Counted from the stretch's first letter, positions 17,814-28,217 are shown. The stretch: 64,000 bases of DNA from Duganella sp. (GCA_026225475.1 JAMFSU010000009.1:91999-155998), one strand, 5' to 3'. Program-made: numbers and translations. The notes: generated from the sequence alone by a model not told the origin.

Positions 17814-18569
17814 ATGGCAAACAACGACGACACTAAAGACGACAGCCCCTTCCGAGTCCATTCCCGGCGGGAGATTGTGTCTCTGCTTCAAAGCATGATG
17901 GAACGCAATCAACTGCTTAGCCTTCTGATCAAGGGCGGCTCGGAATCCATCATCACTTCGATTCTGGATATCGACGACGATGAGGACAGTCTGGTAATTG
18001 ATGCTGCGCCAAGCGCATCGCTCAATGACAGTATCCTGCACAGCAATCGCATCGGTTTTGAAGCGCTATATAACAATATCCGCATCACTTTCAATGTCGA
18101 CCAGGCACGCGAATGCGATTTTCAGGGCCGTCCAGCACTGAAGATTACAATTCCAGAAAGTCTGATCCGCCTGCAACGGCGGGAATACTTCCGCATTGCC
18201 ACGCCGATTGCCAAGCCATTGCGGGTGACCTTCCGCGTGACCAAGGAAGACGGCACTTTCACCAGCATCGTGACAATGATGAACAACATCAGCGCCGGCG
18301 GCGTCGGCATCACCGATGAAAAGAAAGTGCTCGATACCACACCCGGCCGCATTTACGAAGACTGCTCACTGGAAATGACTGACAACACGGTGGTCACCGT
18401 CAAATTGCAAGTACGCGATTGCAAGGAAACCAAACTGGCTTCCGGCAAGACCGTCAACCGCTTCGGTTGTGAATTCGTCGATCTGCCACGCGCAGTGTTG
18501 GCCGCGATTCAGCGATTCATCACCAAACTGGAGCGCGAGCAAAACGCCAAAGCCTCGGGCATGATGTAA
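17814..18569 (+). CDS. YcgR-like c-di-GMP-binding flagellar brake protein (PilZ)
   Basis: A 251-residue cytosolic protein with an N-terminal YcgR/PilZN domain (about 10-115) and a C-terminal PilZ domain. The c-di-GMP-binding motifs are present: RLQRREYFR (RxxxR) at about 121-129 and NISAGGVG (D/NxSxxG) near 160. When bound to c-di-GMP such proteins slow the motor or bias its rotation by contact with FliG, FliM or MotA. It ends at a bidirectional terminator shared with fliE. Confidence 0.93.
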   Translation: MANNDDTKDDSPFRVHSRREIVSLLQSMMERNQLLSLLIKGGSESIITSILDIDDDEDSLVIDAAPSASLNDSILHSNRIGFEALYNNIRITFNVDQARECDFQGRPALKITIPESLIRLQRREYFRIATPIAKPLRVTFRVTKEDGTFTSIVTMMNNISAGGVGITDEKKVLDTTPGRIYEDCSLEMTDNTVVTVKLQVRDCKETKLASGKTVNRFGCEFVDLPRAVLAAIQRFITKLEREQNAKASGMM

Positions 18570-18583
18570 AAATCTTGCCCGAG

Positions 18584-18619
18584 CAACAAAAAAGGCTGCC
18601 GCGGCAGCCTTTTTTGTTG
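18584..18619. terminator. Bidirectional terminator between the PilZ gene and fliE
   Basis: CAACAAAAAAGGCTGCC and GGCAGCCTTTTTTGTTG form a perfect palindrome with A and T runs on both sides. Confidence 0.93.
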
Positions 18620-18661
18620 GTGATACAGCAACTTATGTCACCTTATTCAAGCGCCCAACGA

Positions 18662-19006
18662 TCACACCTGCATGGTCATGATGTCGCGATAGGCCGACAC
18701 AAGTTTATTGCGCACCTGCAAGCTTGTCTGAAAGGAAATACTCGCCTTTTGCATGGAAATCATGACATCGGACAAATTGACATCATCGTTGCCCATGGAG
18801 AAACTTTCCGACATCTGCTTGGACTTGTCTTGGGCAGCATTGACTTCATCGAGCGAATTCTTCAGAACACTGGCAAAATCGACGCGCGTGGCAGGTTTTT
18901 CCACGCCGGTAATGCCCTGCACTGGCGCCATATCGGTACCTTGGGCGCGCGCTGCAACGGCCTTGAGCTGCGCCACCATGGCCTCAATTCTGCTGGTATC
19001 TATCAT
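18662..19006 (-). CDS. fliE: Flagellar hook-basal body protein FliE
   Basis: A 114-residue rod/MS-ring junction protein exported by the flagellar system. The C-terminal VNLSDVMISMQKASISFQT and LVSAYRDIMTMQV are diagnostic. The frame is open 16 codons further, but MIDTSRIEAMVAQL is the expected N-terminus. It points away from fliF, so the fliE and fliF promoters must lie in the 263-bp divergent region, where I recognised no promoter of a specific class. Confidence 0.95.
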   Translation of the reverse strand: MIDTSRIEAMVAQLKAVAARAQGTDMAPVQGITGVEKPATRVDFASVLKNSLDEVNAAQDKSKQMSESFSMGNDDVNLSDVMISMQKASISFQTSLQVRNKLVSAYRDIMTMQV

Positions 19007-19269
19007 GCTCGTTGCCAATTCTTTCCCCTTCCAATTCGGTTCCGACACGCACATTGGCGTGACAACACTTTCCGCTTCTACAACGGCAGATTAGCATGTC
19101 GGCCGTCTCAACTCGCAACAATAAGGGGGGAAATAGCCATTCTGTTCCAAAGATCAAATTTCCGCTCTGGCTGGACAATCTACACTAAGGAATAAACCTA
19201 TATAGGCAAGCAAGCAGTGAAGCAAATCATACAAAGCCACAAGTTGAGCGGCACACGCAAGGGGAAATC

Positions 19270-21015
19270 ATGGCGGTAGCAGCCGACGGCACGCTGACTA
19301 ACGACGGTAGCACCGCAGCCAGCGAAAACGCAACGTCCAGCGACAGCAACGCCGCCCAAACTCCGCCCGCCAGCGGCATGGTCGGCTATGCACAATCGCC
19401 GCAGGGTCGCCGCGTTTTGCTCATGGTTGCCGCTGCCGCAGTCATCGCATTGATGATCGGCATCTGGATGTGGAGCCAGAAGACCGAATATCGCGTACTT
19501 TTTTCCAACTTCACCGACCGTGATGGCGGCGCCATTGTTGCCTCATTGCAGCAAATGAACGTGCCCTATAAGTATTCGGAAGGCGGTTCCGCCATTCTGG
19601 TACCAGAAAACATGGTACACGATGCGCGTCTGAAACTGGCCGCCCAGGGCTTGCCCAAGGGTGGCAATGTCGGTTTCGAGTTGATGGAAAACCAGAAACT
19701 CGGCATTTCCCAGTTCCTCGAACAGGTCAACTTCCAGCGTGCTCTGGAAGGCGAACTGGCACGCTCGGTGGAAACGCTCTCGGCAGTCCAGAGCGCCCGC
19801 GTGCATCTGGCCATGCCCAAGGCATCGGTGTTCGTGCGCGATCAGCAAAAACCCACTGCCTCGGTGATTCTCGGCCTGTATTCGGGTCGCATGCTCGATG
19901 CGCAGCAAGTCAGCGCGATTGTCCATCTGGTCGCCAGCAGCGTGCCGGAACTGTCCCCTAAGAGCGTGACCATCGTCGATCAGAACGGCAACCTGCTCTC
20001 GGACACCACCAAACAACTGGCCAACGGCCTCGATCCTAGCCAGCTCAAGTATGTGCAAGACCTGCAATCGGACATCGTCAAGCGGGTTGAGTCCATCATT
20101 TCGCCTATCGTCGGCAACGGTAACGTTCGCGCCGAAGCCACTGCCGATGTCGATTTTTCGCGCACCGAACAAGCTGCCGAAACCTTTACACCGAACCAGA
20201 CCGCTGACACTGCGGCCGTACGCAGCAAGCAAAGCAGTGAATCGCTCAATGGCAGCTCCAGCACTTCCGGCATCCCAGGCGCGCTGACCAATCAACCCCC
20301 AACACCAGCCAATGCACCGATCGTCAATCAAGGCGCCGCCGCTGGCAACAGCGCCACCAATGGCGTCTCGCGTAAAGACTCGACTGTCAATTACGAAGTC
20401 GACAAAACCGTACGCTACGTGCAACAGCCAATGGGCGGCGTCAAGCGCCTGACCGTAGCGGTGGTAGTGAACTACAAGCGCACCATGGATGCCGCCGGCA
20501 AGGTCACCATGAAGCCGCTGACCGACGCTGAACGCAGCCAGATCTCCGATCTGGTCAAGGAAGCGATGGGCTTTAACAAGGATCGTGGCGATTCGATCAA
20601 CGTGGTCAATACCCAGTTCAGCACCGATGTCGAACCAGAGCTGCCACTGTGGAAGCAACCTGGCATGATCGAACTGGCCAAGGAAATCGGCAAGTATGTA
20701 TTGCTGGGTGCGGTCTTGCTGTACCTCTACTTTGGTGTGTTGCGTCCGATCATCTGGAAGATCAGCGGCCGGGAAGAAAGAGAAGCCAAGGCCCGCGCCG
20801 ACGCCGAAGCCGCCGAAGCCGCCGCTGCTGCTTCCGCCGCTGCCGCGATGTACGATCCGGACAATCCGGATGCCATCGTGCAGCTGTCGGGCGACCCCGA
20901 AGAAATCGACGAACGCGCCGCCTACAAGGCCAATCTGGAAACCGCCAAACAGTGGGCCAGGAATGATCCTAAACTGGTAGCCAGCATCATTAAGACATGG
21001 GTGAACAATGAGTAA
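19270..21015 (+). CDS. fliF: Flagellar MS-ring protein FliF
   Basis: A 581-residue inner-membrane protein forming the MS ring on which rod, C-ring and export gate assemble. Transmembrane helices lie at about 49-68 and 476-496; ring-building motif domains fill the periplasmic region between (FSNFTDRDGGAIVASL, ARVHLAMPKASVF). The cytoplasmic tail ends QWARNDPKLVASIIKTWV, the FliG-binding helix. An Ala-rich stretch occurs at about 505-527. AAGGGGAAATC precedes the ATG. Overlaps fliG by eight bases; first gene of the fliFGHIJKLMNOPQR operon. Confidence 0.97.
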   Translation: MAVAADGTLTNDGSTAASENATSSDSNAAQTPPASGMVGYAQSPQGRRVLLMVAAAAVIALMIGIWMWSQKTEYRVLFSNFTDRDGGAIVASLQQMNVPYKYSEGGSAILVPENMVHDARLKLAAQGLPKGGNVGFELMENQKLGISQFLEQVNFQRALEGELARSVETLSAVQSARVHLAMPKASVFVRDQQKPTASVILGLYSGRMLDAQQVSAIVHLVASSVPELSPKSVTIVDQNGNLLSDTTKQLANGLDPSQLKYVQDLQSDIVKRVESIISPIVGNGNVRAEATADVDFSRTEQAAETFTPNQTADTAAVRSKQSSESLNGSSSTSGIPGALTNQPPTPANAPIVNQGAAAGNSATNGVSRKDSTVNYEVDKTVRYVQQPMGGVKRLTVAVVVNYKRTMDAAGKVTMKPLTDAERSQISDLVKEAMGFNKDRGDSINVVNTQFSTDVEPELPLWKQPGMIELAKEIGKYVLLGAVLLYLYFGVLRPIIWKISGREEREAKARADAEAAEAAAAASAAAAMYDPDNPDAIVQLSGDPEEIDERAAYKANLETAKQWARNDPKLVASIIKTWVNNE

Positions 21016-22003
21016 CGACGGCGTTCAAAAAGGTGCCATTCTGATGCTCGCCCTAGGCGAGGACGAAGCCGCCGAAGTCATGAAGTATCTGGGCCCGCGC
21101 GAAGTGCAAAAGCTCGGTGCAGCCATGTCGGCGCTCAAGAACATCAGTTTTGAAGAAATCAACGAAGTGCTGGTGGAATTCGTCGGCGAAACCGGTCAAG
21201 CGTCGTCGCTCGGCCTGGATTCGGACGAATACATCCGCAGCGTGCTGACCAAGGCGCTCGGCGACGACAAGGCCACGTCCCTGCTCAACCGTATTCTGGG
21301 CGGTCGCGATGCCAGCGGTATCGAAAGCCTGAAGTGGATGGACGCGCAATCGGTGGCCGAACTGATCCGCAACGAACACCCGCAGATTATCGCCACCATC
21401 CTGGTTCACTTGGAGCGTTATCACGCTTGCGACATCATCAACCACTTCACCGAACGTCTACGTAACGACGTGGTGTTGCGTATCGCCACGCTCGACGGCG
21501 TGCAGCCAGCAGCCTTGCGCGAGTTGAACGACGTCTTGACCAAACTGCTGACCGGTAACGAAAGCCTGAAGAAGCAACAAATGGGCGGTATCCGCACGGC
21601 AGCGGAAATCCTCAACTTCTTGTCGGGCGAGAACGAGACTTCGGTCATGAACAATTTGCGCGCCTACGACGAAGATATGGCGCAAAAAATCATGGACGAA
21701 ATGTTCGTGTTCGAAAACATTATCGACATCGACGGCCGCGGCATTCAGTTGCTGTTGCGCGAAGTCCAGTCGGAGTCGCTCATCGTGGCACTCAAGGGCG
21801 CCTCGCAAGGCCTGCGCGACAAGATTTTCGGCAACATGTCGCAACGTGCGGCAGAAATGATGAGGGAAGATCTGGAATCCAAGGGCCCGGTGCGCCTGTC
21901 GGAAGTCGATGCCCAGCAAAAAGCGATTCTGCTCATCGTGCGCCGTCTGGCCGACGAAGGTCAAATCGTGCTCGGCGCAAAGGGCGAAGATGCGTTCATC
22001 TAA
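21008..22003 (+). CDS. fliG: Flagellar motor switch protein FliG
   Basis: A 331-residue C-ring protein that converts stator ion flow to torque and binds FliF and FliM. FliG_N (KGAILMLALGEDEAAEVMKYL), the middle domain (EHPQIIATILVHLE, the EHPQ motif) and the C-terminal torque helix (SQRAAEMMREDLESKGPVRLSEV) are all present. Start overlaps the fliF stop. Family-typical length. Confidence 0.98.
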   Translation: MSNDGVQKGAILMLALGEDEAAEVMKYLGPREVQKLGAAMSALKNISFEEINEVLVEFVGETGQASSLGLDSDEYIRSVLTKALGDDKATSLLNRILGGRDASGIESLKWMDAQSVAELIRNEHPQIIATILVHLERYHACDIINHFTERLRNDVVLRIATLDGVQPAALRELNDVLTKLLTGNESLKKQQMGGIRTAAEILNFLSGENETSVMNNLRAYDEDMAQKIMDEMFVFENIIDIDGRGIQLLLREVQSESLIVALKGASQGLRDKIFGNMSQRAAEMMREDLESKGPVRLSEVDAQQKAILLIVRRLADEGQIVLGAKGEDAFI

Positions 22004-22088
22004 CGCCGCCCTCCAGGCCAGCGCCTGCCTCAAGTATCAAGGCGTGGCGTTGGTCACGCGCGCAGCTCAGTTGGAACGGATCTAAGCG

Positions 22089-22778
22089 ATGCCCCGCAAG
22101 TCGATTATCCCCAAAGAAGAAATGTCGCCTTACCAGCGCTGGGAACTGGCTTCGTTCGACGAAGCACCAGAACCGGAGCCAGTCGAAGACGACCTGCTGG
22201 AAGAACCGCCTGCACCGGCCCTGACGACCGAAGAGCTCGACGCCATTCGCGATCACGCACGCCAGGAAGCCTATGCCGAAGGCCATGCACAAGGCCTGCA
22301 GGATGGTCATCACGAAGGTTACATGGGCGGCCTGCAACAAGGCCAGCAGGAAATCAATGACATCATCGCGCATCTGCGCGGCGTTGCCATGTCGTTCGGC
22401 ACCGAAGTTGCACAATGCAGCGAAAGCATGGCACCAGAATTGCTCAATCTTAGTCTCGATCTGAGCAAGGCCATGCTGAAAACCGCACTGACGGTAAAGC
22501 CGGAACTGATCCTGCCGACCGTCACCAGCGCCATCCATGCCCTGCCCTGTTTGCAATTGCCAGCGCTGCTGTACCTGCATCCCGACGATGCCACACTGGT
22601 GCGCGAGCATATTGGCGAAGATCTGATCCAGAACGGCTGGCGCTTCGTCGATGATCCAGAGCTCGATCGCGGCGGCTGCCGCATTGAAACCGGCACCAAC
22701 CAGATCGATGCCACCACGCAAACGCGCTGGCGCCGGCTGGCAGAATCGCTCAGCAAACAACTCGACTGGCTGGAGTAA
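22089..22778 (+). CDS. fliH: Flagellar assembly protein FliH
   Basis: A 229-residue regulator of the export ATPase; FliH binds FliI and delivers it to the gate. The N-terminus PRKSIIPKEEMSPYQRWEL with W residues is typical of the FlhA/FliN-binding end, followed by glycine-spaced helices (AEGHAQGLQDGHHEGYMGGL, a GxxxG-like repeat at about 60-80) and a C-terminal FliI-binding domain. It lies between fliG and fliI, 85 bp after fliG. Confidence 0.94.
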   Translation: MPRKSIIPKEEMSPYQRWELASFDEAPEPEPVEDDLLEEPPAPALTTEELDAIRDHARQEAYAEGHAQGLQDGHHEGYMGGLQQGQQEINDIIAHLRGVAMSFGTEVAQCSESMAPELLNLSLDLSKAMLKTALTVKPELILPTVTSAIHALPCLQLPALLYLHPDDATLVREHIGEDLIQNGWRFVDDPELDRGGCRIETGTNQIDATTQTRWRRLAESLSKQLDWLE

Positions 22779-22823
22779 GCGCATGTCAGCGTCCGGCCAA
22801 CTTCGCCAGCAGGAGGTGCCACG

Positions 22824-24227
22824 ATGAATTCACCGATGCCCTCGCACTTCAGTCGCTGGCAAGCCTATCTGCATAACTGCAGCGGCTTGGTCGGCATGAC
22901 CGAAGCGACCCAAGTGTCCGGCCGTGTCACGCGCGTGGCCGGACTGGTGATGGAAGCGGTCGGCCTGAAATTACCGGTCGGCAGTCCCTGCACCGTCCCG
23001 CTGCCAAATGGCAACCTGATTGAAGCCGAAGTGGTCGGGTTTCAGGATGACCGCCTGTTCCTGATGCCGCAAAGCGACGTCGAAGGCATCATTCCCGGCA
23101 CCCGCGTGTACCCGGTCGAGCCGATCAAACCACCACCGCGCACCGGCCCGATCGCCTATATCCGCCGCACCGACGAACACAGCCGCCGCCTGCCGGTCGG
23201 CGACGAATTGCTGGGCCGCGTACTCGACGGCGCCGGTCGCCCGCTCGACAACCTCGGCCCGCTGCATACTGAACACTCGGCACCGCTCAGCGTGCGCGCC
23301 GCCAATCCGCTTGGCCGTGCCCCCATTGCCGAAATTCTGGATACCGGCGTGCGTGCCATCAACAGCATGCTCACAGTTGGCCGTGGCCAGCGTATGGGTC
23401 TGTTCGCAGGTTCCGGCGTCGGTAAAAGCGTCTTGCTCGGCATGATGGCGCGCTATACCAGCGCCGATGTGATCGTGGTCGGTCTGATCGGTGAACGGGG
23501 ACGCGAAGTCAAGGAATTCATCGAACACATTCTTGGCACCGAAGGCATGGCGCGTTCGGTGGTCGTGGCCGCACCTGCCGACACGCCACCGCTAATGCGC
23601 TTGCAAGGCGCCGCCTATGCGACCGCAATTGCCGAATACTTCCGCGATCAAGGCAAGAATGTCTTGCTGATCATGGATTCACTGACCCGCTATGCCATGG
23701 CCCAGCGCGAAATCGCCTTGGCCATCGGCGAACCGCCTGCAACCAAGGGCTACCCGCCTTCGGTCTTTGCTAAATTGCCCGCACTGGTGGAACGCGCCGG
23801 CAATGGCGACATCGGCGGCGGCTCGATCACGGCCTTCTATACGGTACTCACTGAAGGCGACGACCAACAGGACCCGATCGCCGATGCCGCACGGGCGATT
23901 CTGGACGGCCATATCGTGCTCAACCGCACCCTGGCCGAAGCCGGCCACTACCCTGCGATCGACATCGAACAATCGATCAGCCGTGCCATGCACAGCATCA
24001 CCTCGCCGGAACACCAACGCGATACACGCCGCCTGAAACAGTTGTATTCACGCTTTCAACGCAGCCGCGACCTCATCAGCGTGGGCGCTTACGCCGCCGG
24101 CACCGATCCCTTGCTGGATCAGGCCATCCATTTGATGCCACGGATCGAGGCCTTCCTGCAGCAGGGCATTCCGGAGCGCGCCGGTGTTACCGAGAGCTTG
24201 GGGCAACTTACCGCTCTGTTCAAGTGA
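22824..24227 (+). CDS. fliI: Flagellum-specific ATP synthase FliI
   Basis: A 467-residue F1-beta-like ATPase that energises and unloads export substrates. Walker A AGSGVGKS is at 195-202; [12 protein letters not shown] follows, and Walker [19 protein letters not shown] carries the DCCD-region features. AGGAGG lies upstream of the ATG. Typical length and order between fliH and fliJ. Confidence 0.98.
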   Translation: MNSPMPSHFSRWQAYLHNCSGLVGMTEATQVSGRVTRVAGLVMEAVGLKLPVGSPCTVPLPNGNLIEAEVVGFQDDRLFLMPQSDVEGIIPGTRVYPVEPIKPPPRTGPIAYIRRTDEHSRRLPVGDELLGRVLDGAGRPLDNLGPLHTEHSAPLSVRAANPLGRAPIAEILDTGVRAINSMLTVGRGQRMGLFAGSGVGKSVLLGMMARYTSADVIVVGLIGERGREVKEFIEHILGTEGMARSVVVAAPADTPPLMRLQGAAYATAIAEYFRDQGKNVLLIMDSLTRYAMAQREIALAIGEPPATKGYPPSVFAKLPALVERAGNGDIGGGSITAFYTVLTEGDDQQDPIADAARAILDGHIVLNRTLAEAGHYPAIDIEQSISRAMHSITSPEHQRDTRRLKQLYSRFQRSRDLISVGAYAAGTDPLLDQAIHLMPRIEAFLQQGIPERAGVTESLGQLTALFK

Positions 24228-24264
24228 TTGAGCCAGACGCCCGGAAAATATAATTGTAGCTATC

Positions 24265-24705
24265 ATGGCTACGACCTCCGCACTCGAAACGCTGATTGAT
24301 TTGGCGACCAAAGAAACCGACGAAGCGACTAAACGCTTGGGACGGATGGTGCGCACGAGTGATGAGGCCCAGCAAAAACTTGTTATTTTGGAACAATACC
24401 GCGATGATTACGCTTTGCGCTTTCAGGAAAGCTTGTCATCCGGCTTGACGGCCCTGAGTTACCGCAATTTCCAGCTGTTCATCGAGAAAATCGATAGCGC
24501 GATTGCCGGTCAGCTTGGTGTTGTCAAAAATGCTCAGCAACGTGTGGCAGATGCGCGCGCCGCCTGGCAAGCCTGTGAACGCAAGCGCATGTCGTACGAC
24601 ACGCTGGTGACACGGGCCAAACAGACAGCGCAATTACGCGAGAATCGACGTGATCAAAAAGAGATGGATGAACATGCCTCTCGCATCATGTTTTACAAAC
24701 GGTAA
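24265..24705 (+). CDS. fliJ: Flagellar export protein FliJ
   Basis: A 146-residue coiled-coil protein, the central stalk of the FliI hexamer and an escort for export chaperones. ALETLIDLATKETDEATKRLG and YRNFQLFIEKIDSAIAGQ fit the family; charged heptads run over most of the length. Immediately upstream of fliK. Confidence 0.94.
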   Translation: MATTSALETLIDLATKETDEATKRLGRMVRTSDEAQQKLVILEQYRDDYALRFQESLSSGLTALSYRNFQLFIEKIDSAIAGQLGVVKNAQQRVADARAAWQACERKRMSYDTLVTRAKQTAQLRENRRDQKEMDEHASRIMFYKR

Positions 24706-24726
24706 TACCGTAGCAAGGCGGAAACG

Positions 24727-26103
24727 ATGAACACACAAATGCCGAATATCAACGTCACCAGCAGCAAAGCTGCGGCGTTGCCGACCTCGCCAGCGGAGTC
24801 CTTCACTGCCGAGGTACCGTTCAACAAGATGCTGAGCAAAGAAGTCAGTAATCGCAACAACGCCATCAATAACAGCACACCGGTCAGCGCTCCCGATACC
24901 CAGCCTCAGGCCAAGGCCCAGACGCAAGTGCAGAGCAAGCCGGCCGAAGCACCCAAAGACAACAGCGCCCAACAACCGGCCCAGGCCAGCACTGCTGCTG
25001 CCGCCGCACCAGCCGACACCAATGCTAGCAAGCCGGCCAAGGCCGCCGATGCGGACAAGGATGCCGACCAGGCCAAACAGGACGACGAAGACAAGGACAG
25101 CACTGCCGCTTCAGCACAAATGCTGGCGCTGGTCGCCAATGTCGGACAAATGCAGCAACAGCATGTGCAATCGGCCGGCAAAAAAGGCGCGGAACAGGAT
25201 ATGGACGCGCTGGCCAATCAAAAAGGTGGCAAGAAAGCCATCGGTCAAATTGGTGCCAATGCCAAGCAAGAACATGCCGAACTGCAAGCCGAAGCCAATC
25301 TGCACGGCAAGGGCAAGGGCGACATGCTGGCACTCGGTGCCGGCGCGGTCGAAGGCAAACAAATGTTGGACAAGGATGGCGGCGACGGCAAACCTGCGGT
25401 ACCGGCACGCAATGCCTTGCTCGGCGAAAAGGGCCAGTCCGGAACCGACGCTTTATCGAAGAATGCCATCGGCTCAGGACCAGATGCCTCTGCCCTGACG
25501 CACAACAATGCCAAGTTCACCCTCGAGCCAGCCAAGCTGAAAGGCGCCGAAGCCGCGCCGCAGCAACAATTGCCAACGGCTGCCACGGTCGTACCAGGCA
25601 TGCAGCAAGCCATGTCACTCAATCAACAAGCCGCCATCAGCGGCCATGCCGTGGAACGCCTGACGCCGCCGGTCGGTAGCCAGGGCTGGGATCAGGCAGT
25701 CGGGCAAAAAATGGTCTGGATGGCAAGCGGCGGCCTGCAAAGCGCCTCGTTGACGCTCAACCCACCGGACCTGGGTCCGTTGCAGGTAGTTTTACACGTC
25801 AACAACGATCAAGCCGACGCCACCTTCATCACCGCACAACCAGAAGTCAAGCAGGCGCTCGAAGCAGCCATGCCGAAGTTGCGCGAAATGTTGGACCTGG
25901 CCGGCATTCAACTTGGCCAGGCCACCGTCAACACCGGCATGCCAAATCAACAACAGGGCGCCAACCAGCAACAACAGGCGCAAAGCGGCAGCGCTGGACG
26001 TATTGACGGCGGCGGCAGCGACGACACCGAATTGCATGTCGCCACCGTGCCGGTACGCCGGGCTGCGACAGGTGGTCAGGGACTGGTCGATACATTTGCC
26101 TGA
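24727..26103 (+). CDS. fliK: Flagellar hook-length control protein FliK
   Basis: A 458-residue secreted molecular ruler that triggers the export switch through FlhB. The long N-terminal part is low-complexity and rich in Ala, Gln and Lys, as expected. The conserved FliK C-terminal domain (about 310-410) shows ASLTLNPPDLGPLQVVLHV, ATFITAQPEVKQALEAAMPKL and REMLDLAGIQLGQATVNTG. A Gln-rich stretch follows (about 400-418). This is the canonical fliK of the operon; a second FliK-like gene at 16242-17448 is broken. Confidence 0.95.
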   Translation: MNTQMPNINVTSSKAAALPTSPAESFTAEVPFNKMLSKEVSNRNNAINNSTPVSAPDTQPQAKAQTQVQSKPAEAPKDNSAQQPAQASTAAAAAPADTNASKPAKAADADKDADQAKQDDEDKDSTAASAQMLALVANVGQMQQQHVQSAGKKGAEQDMDALANQKGGKKAIGQIGANAKQEHAELQAEANLHGKGKGDMLALGAGAVEGKQMLDKDGGDGKPAVPARNALLGEKGQSGTDALSKNAIGSGPDASALTHNNAKFTLEPAKLKGAEAAPQQQLPTAATVVPGMQQAMSLNQQAAISGHAVERLTPPVGSQGWDQAVGQKMVWMASGGLQSASLTLNPPDLGPLQVVLHVNNDQADATFITAQPEVKQALEAAMPKLREMLDLAGIQLGQATVNTGMPNQQQGANQQQQAQSGSAGRIDGGGSDDTELHVATVPVRRAATGGQGLVDTFA

Positions 26104-26238
26104 TTCCCGCTGGCAACCAAACAATCGATATAGAATTCAACAATAAAACAGGTGTTGCGGCCGCGGTACTCAATATCTGCGGTTTCTTGCCGATAGAGTC
26201 TTTATCTGCACTGTGCAACGCACGAAAGGAAGAAATAG

Positions 26239-26763
26239 ATGGCAACAAAAGCAGCAAAACCCGCAGCCGGCAAAGGAGCAGAAGCAGAAGCAGCGCCGAA
26301 GTCGAAAAAAATGCTGTTCATCATCATCGGCGTCGTATTGGTGCTGGTGCTCGGTGGTGGCGCGGCGGCCTTCATGCTCATGGGCAGCAGCGGCAAGTCG
26401 AAGAAGGACGATGCGCACGCTGAAGAGTCGGCGCCATCCAAGGTGCCGGTATTTGTCGTGATCGAACCGTTCGTCGTCAATCTGCAACAGGAAAATGGCG
26501 ACCAGTTCCTGCAAGTTGCGCTGACCCTGCAAGTACCAAATGCTGAAACAGCAGAAACGATTAAATTGTTCATGCCACAAGTACGCAGCCGTCTGTTGAT
26601 GGTGTTGTCGAGTAAAAAAGCGACTGAATTGCTGACCAGCGAAGGCAAGCGCAATCTGACCGATGAAATCATCGATCAATTGGGCGAACCGTTTGCCGGC
26701 GGCGGCAAGGGACCATCGATTACTGACGTGTTCTATACGTCTTTCGTGATTCAACAGCAGTAA
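26239..26763 (+). CDS. fliL: Flagellar basal body-associated protein FliL
   Basis: A 174-residue single-span membrane protein that supports stator function. A lysine/alanine-rich cytoplasmic N-terminus is followed by one helix (LFIIIGVVLVLVLGGGAAAF, about residues 30-50), a linker, and the periplasmic FliL domain (FVVNLQQENGDQFLQVAL, PQVRSRLLMVLSSK, VFYTSFVIQQ at the end). GAAAGGAAG precedes the ATG. A 135-bp gap separates it from fliK. Confidence 0.96.
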   Translation: MATKAAKPAAGKGAEAEAAPKSKKMLFIIIGVVLVLVLGGGAAAFMLMGSSGKSKKDDAHAEESAPSKVPVFVVIEPFVVNLQQENGDQFLQVALTLQVPNAETAETIKLFMPQVRSRLLMVLSSKKATELLTSEGKRNLTDEIIDQLGEPFAGGGKGPSITDVFYTSFVIQQQ

Positions 26764-26767
26764 CACT

Positions 26768-27781
26768 ATGGCCGAACACTTTCTATCTCAGGAAGAAGTC
26801 GACGCACTCCTACGTGGAGTGACCGGGGATGAGGACGACGAAAAAGTCTCCGAAGAAGCCCCTGGTACGGTACGCACCTACAATCTTGCAACGCAGGAAC
26901 GTATCGTGCGCGGCCGTATGCCGACGCTGGAAATCATCAATGAACGTTTCGCCCGGCTGTTCCGTATTGGCCTGTTCAACTTCATCCACCGCACGGCCGA
27001 AATTTCTGTTGGCCCTGTCAAGGTATCGAAGTACAGCGAATTCATCCGCAATCTGGTAGTGCCGACCAACCTGAATCTGGTCCACATCAAGCCATTTCGC
27101 GGCATCGGCCTGGTCGTGTTCGATCCGCAGTTTGTATTCCTGCTGGTCGATAACATGTTCGGCGGCGATGGCCGTTTCCACACCCGCATCGAAGGTCGTG
27201 AATTCACGCCGACCGAGCAACGCATCATCATGCGCGTGCTGGAAATCTGCTTCGAAAACTATTCCAAGTCGTGGGAACCGATCTACCCGATCGAATTTGA
27301 ATACATCCGTTCCGAGCTCAATACCCAGTTCGCCAACATCGCCACCCCGAATGAAGTCGTGGTGTCGACCACGTTTACGGTCGAATTGGGTCCGGTCAGC
27401 GGCGAATTGCATATTTGTACGCCGTATTCGATGATCGAACCGGTCCGGGACAAGCTCACCAGCAGCATGCAAGGTGAAGCGCTGGAAGTCGACAAACGCT
27501 GGATCCGCCTGATGAAGCAGCAGATCCAGACCGCTGAAGTGGAACTAATCGCCAACTTCGGCACTGCCCGCGTCACATTTACCGACCTGCTCAACATGCA
27601 GGTTGGCGACGTCATCCCGTTGCAGACCGCCAAGCCGGTCACCGCACAGGTCGATGGCGTACCGGTGATGGAGTGCAGCTACGGAAAATTGAACGGTCAA
27701 TACGCATTGCGCGTCGAAAAGCTGCTTTCCATTACACAAAACGAAACACCAGAAAGTATTCAAGGAGAGCTGAATGGCTGA
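26768..27781 (+). CDS. fliM: Flagellar motor switch protein FliM
   Basis: A 337-residue C-ring protein that binds phospho-CheY. The N-terminal CheY-binding motif is present (FLSQEEVDALLRGV), followed by the CheC-like middle domain with FGGDGRFHTRIEGREFTPTE and the SpoA-like C-terminus. Follows fliL by four bases and overlaps fliN by eight. Confidence 0.98.
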   Translation: MAEHFLSQEEVDALLRGVTGDEDDEKVSEEAPGTVRTYNLATQERIVRGRMPTLEIINERFARLFRIGLFNFIHRTAEISVGPVKVSKYSEFIRNLVVPTNLNLVHIKPFRGIGLVVFDPQFVFLLVDNMFGGDGRFHTRIEGREFTPTEQRIIMRVLEICFENYSKSWEPIYPIEFEYIRSELNTQFANIATPNEVVVSTTFTVELGPVSGELHICTPYSMIEPVRDKLTSSMQGEALEVDKRWIRLMKQQIQTAEVELIANFGTARVTFTDLLNMQVGDVIPLQTAKPVTAQVDGVPVMECSYGKLNGQYALRVEKLLSITQNETPESIQGELNG

Positions 27782-28217
27782 AGATAACGTTGATCAAACC
27801 GCTGCGGAAGACGATCCGTGGGGTGCCGCGCTGGCAGAACAGACGCAGGCTGAAGAAGCACAAAAAATTAGTGAAGATGGCAGTGTCACAGCCAAGGCAG
27901 CGGAAGCGACGATCTTCCGTGATCTCAGCGCATCCGAGATGCAGACCAATACACCGAATGACATCGACTTCATTCTGGACATCCCGGTTCAATTGACGGT
28001 AGAACTGGGGCGCACCAAGATTGCCATCAAAAACCTGCTGCAACTGGCGCAAGGCTCGGTGGTTGAACTCGACGGCATGGCCGGTGAACCGATGGACGTG
28101 CTGGTCAATGGCTGCCTGATCGCGCAAGGCGAAGTGGTGGTCGTCAATGACAAGTTTGGTATTCGCCTCACGGACATCATTACCCCTGCCGAACGCATTC
28201 GCAAGCTCAACAGATGA
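27774..28217 (+). CDS. fliN: Flagellar motor switch protein FliN
   Basis: A 147-residue C-ring protein with the SpoA fold; interacts with FliM and FliH. The N-terminal 65 residues are acidic and variable; the conserved domain is DIPVQLTVELGRTKIAIKNLL, GSVVELDGMAGEPMDVLVNG and KFGIRLTDIITPAERIRKL. Overlaps fliM and fliO by a few bases on each side. Confidence 0.97.
   Translation: MAEDNVDQTAAEDDPWGAALAEQTQAEEAQKISEDGSVTAKAAEATIFRDLSASEMQTNTPNDIDFILDIPVQLTVELGRTKIAIKNLLQLAQGSVVELDGMAGEPMDVLVNGCLIAQGEVVVVNDKFGIRLTDIITPAERIRKLNR

Noticed and set aside
26170..26196. Possible sigma-28 promoter before fliL (TCAATATC-N11-GCCGATAG)
   Set aside because: The -10 is good, but the -35 matches only four of eight positions.
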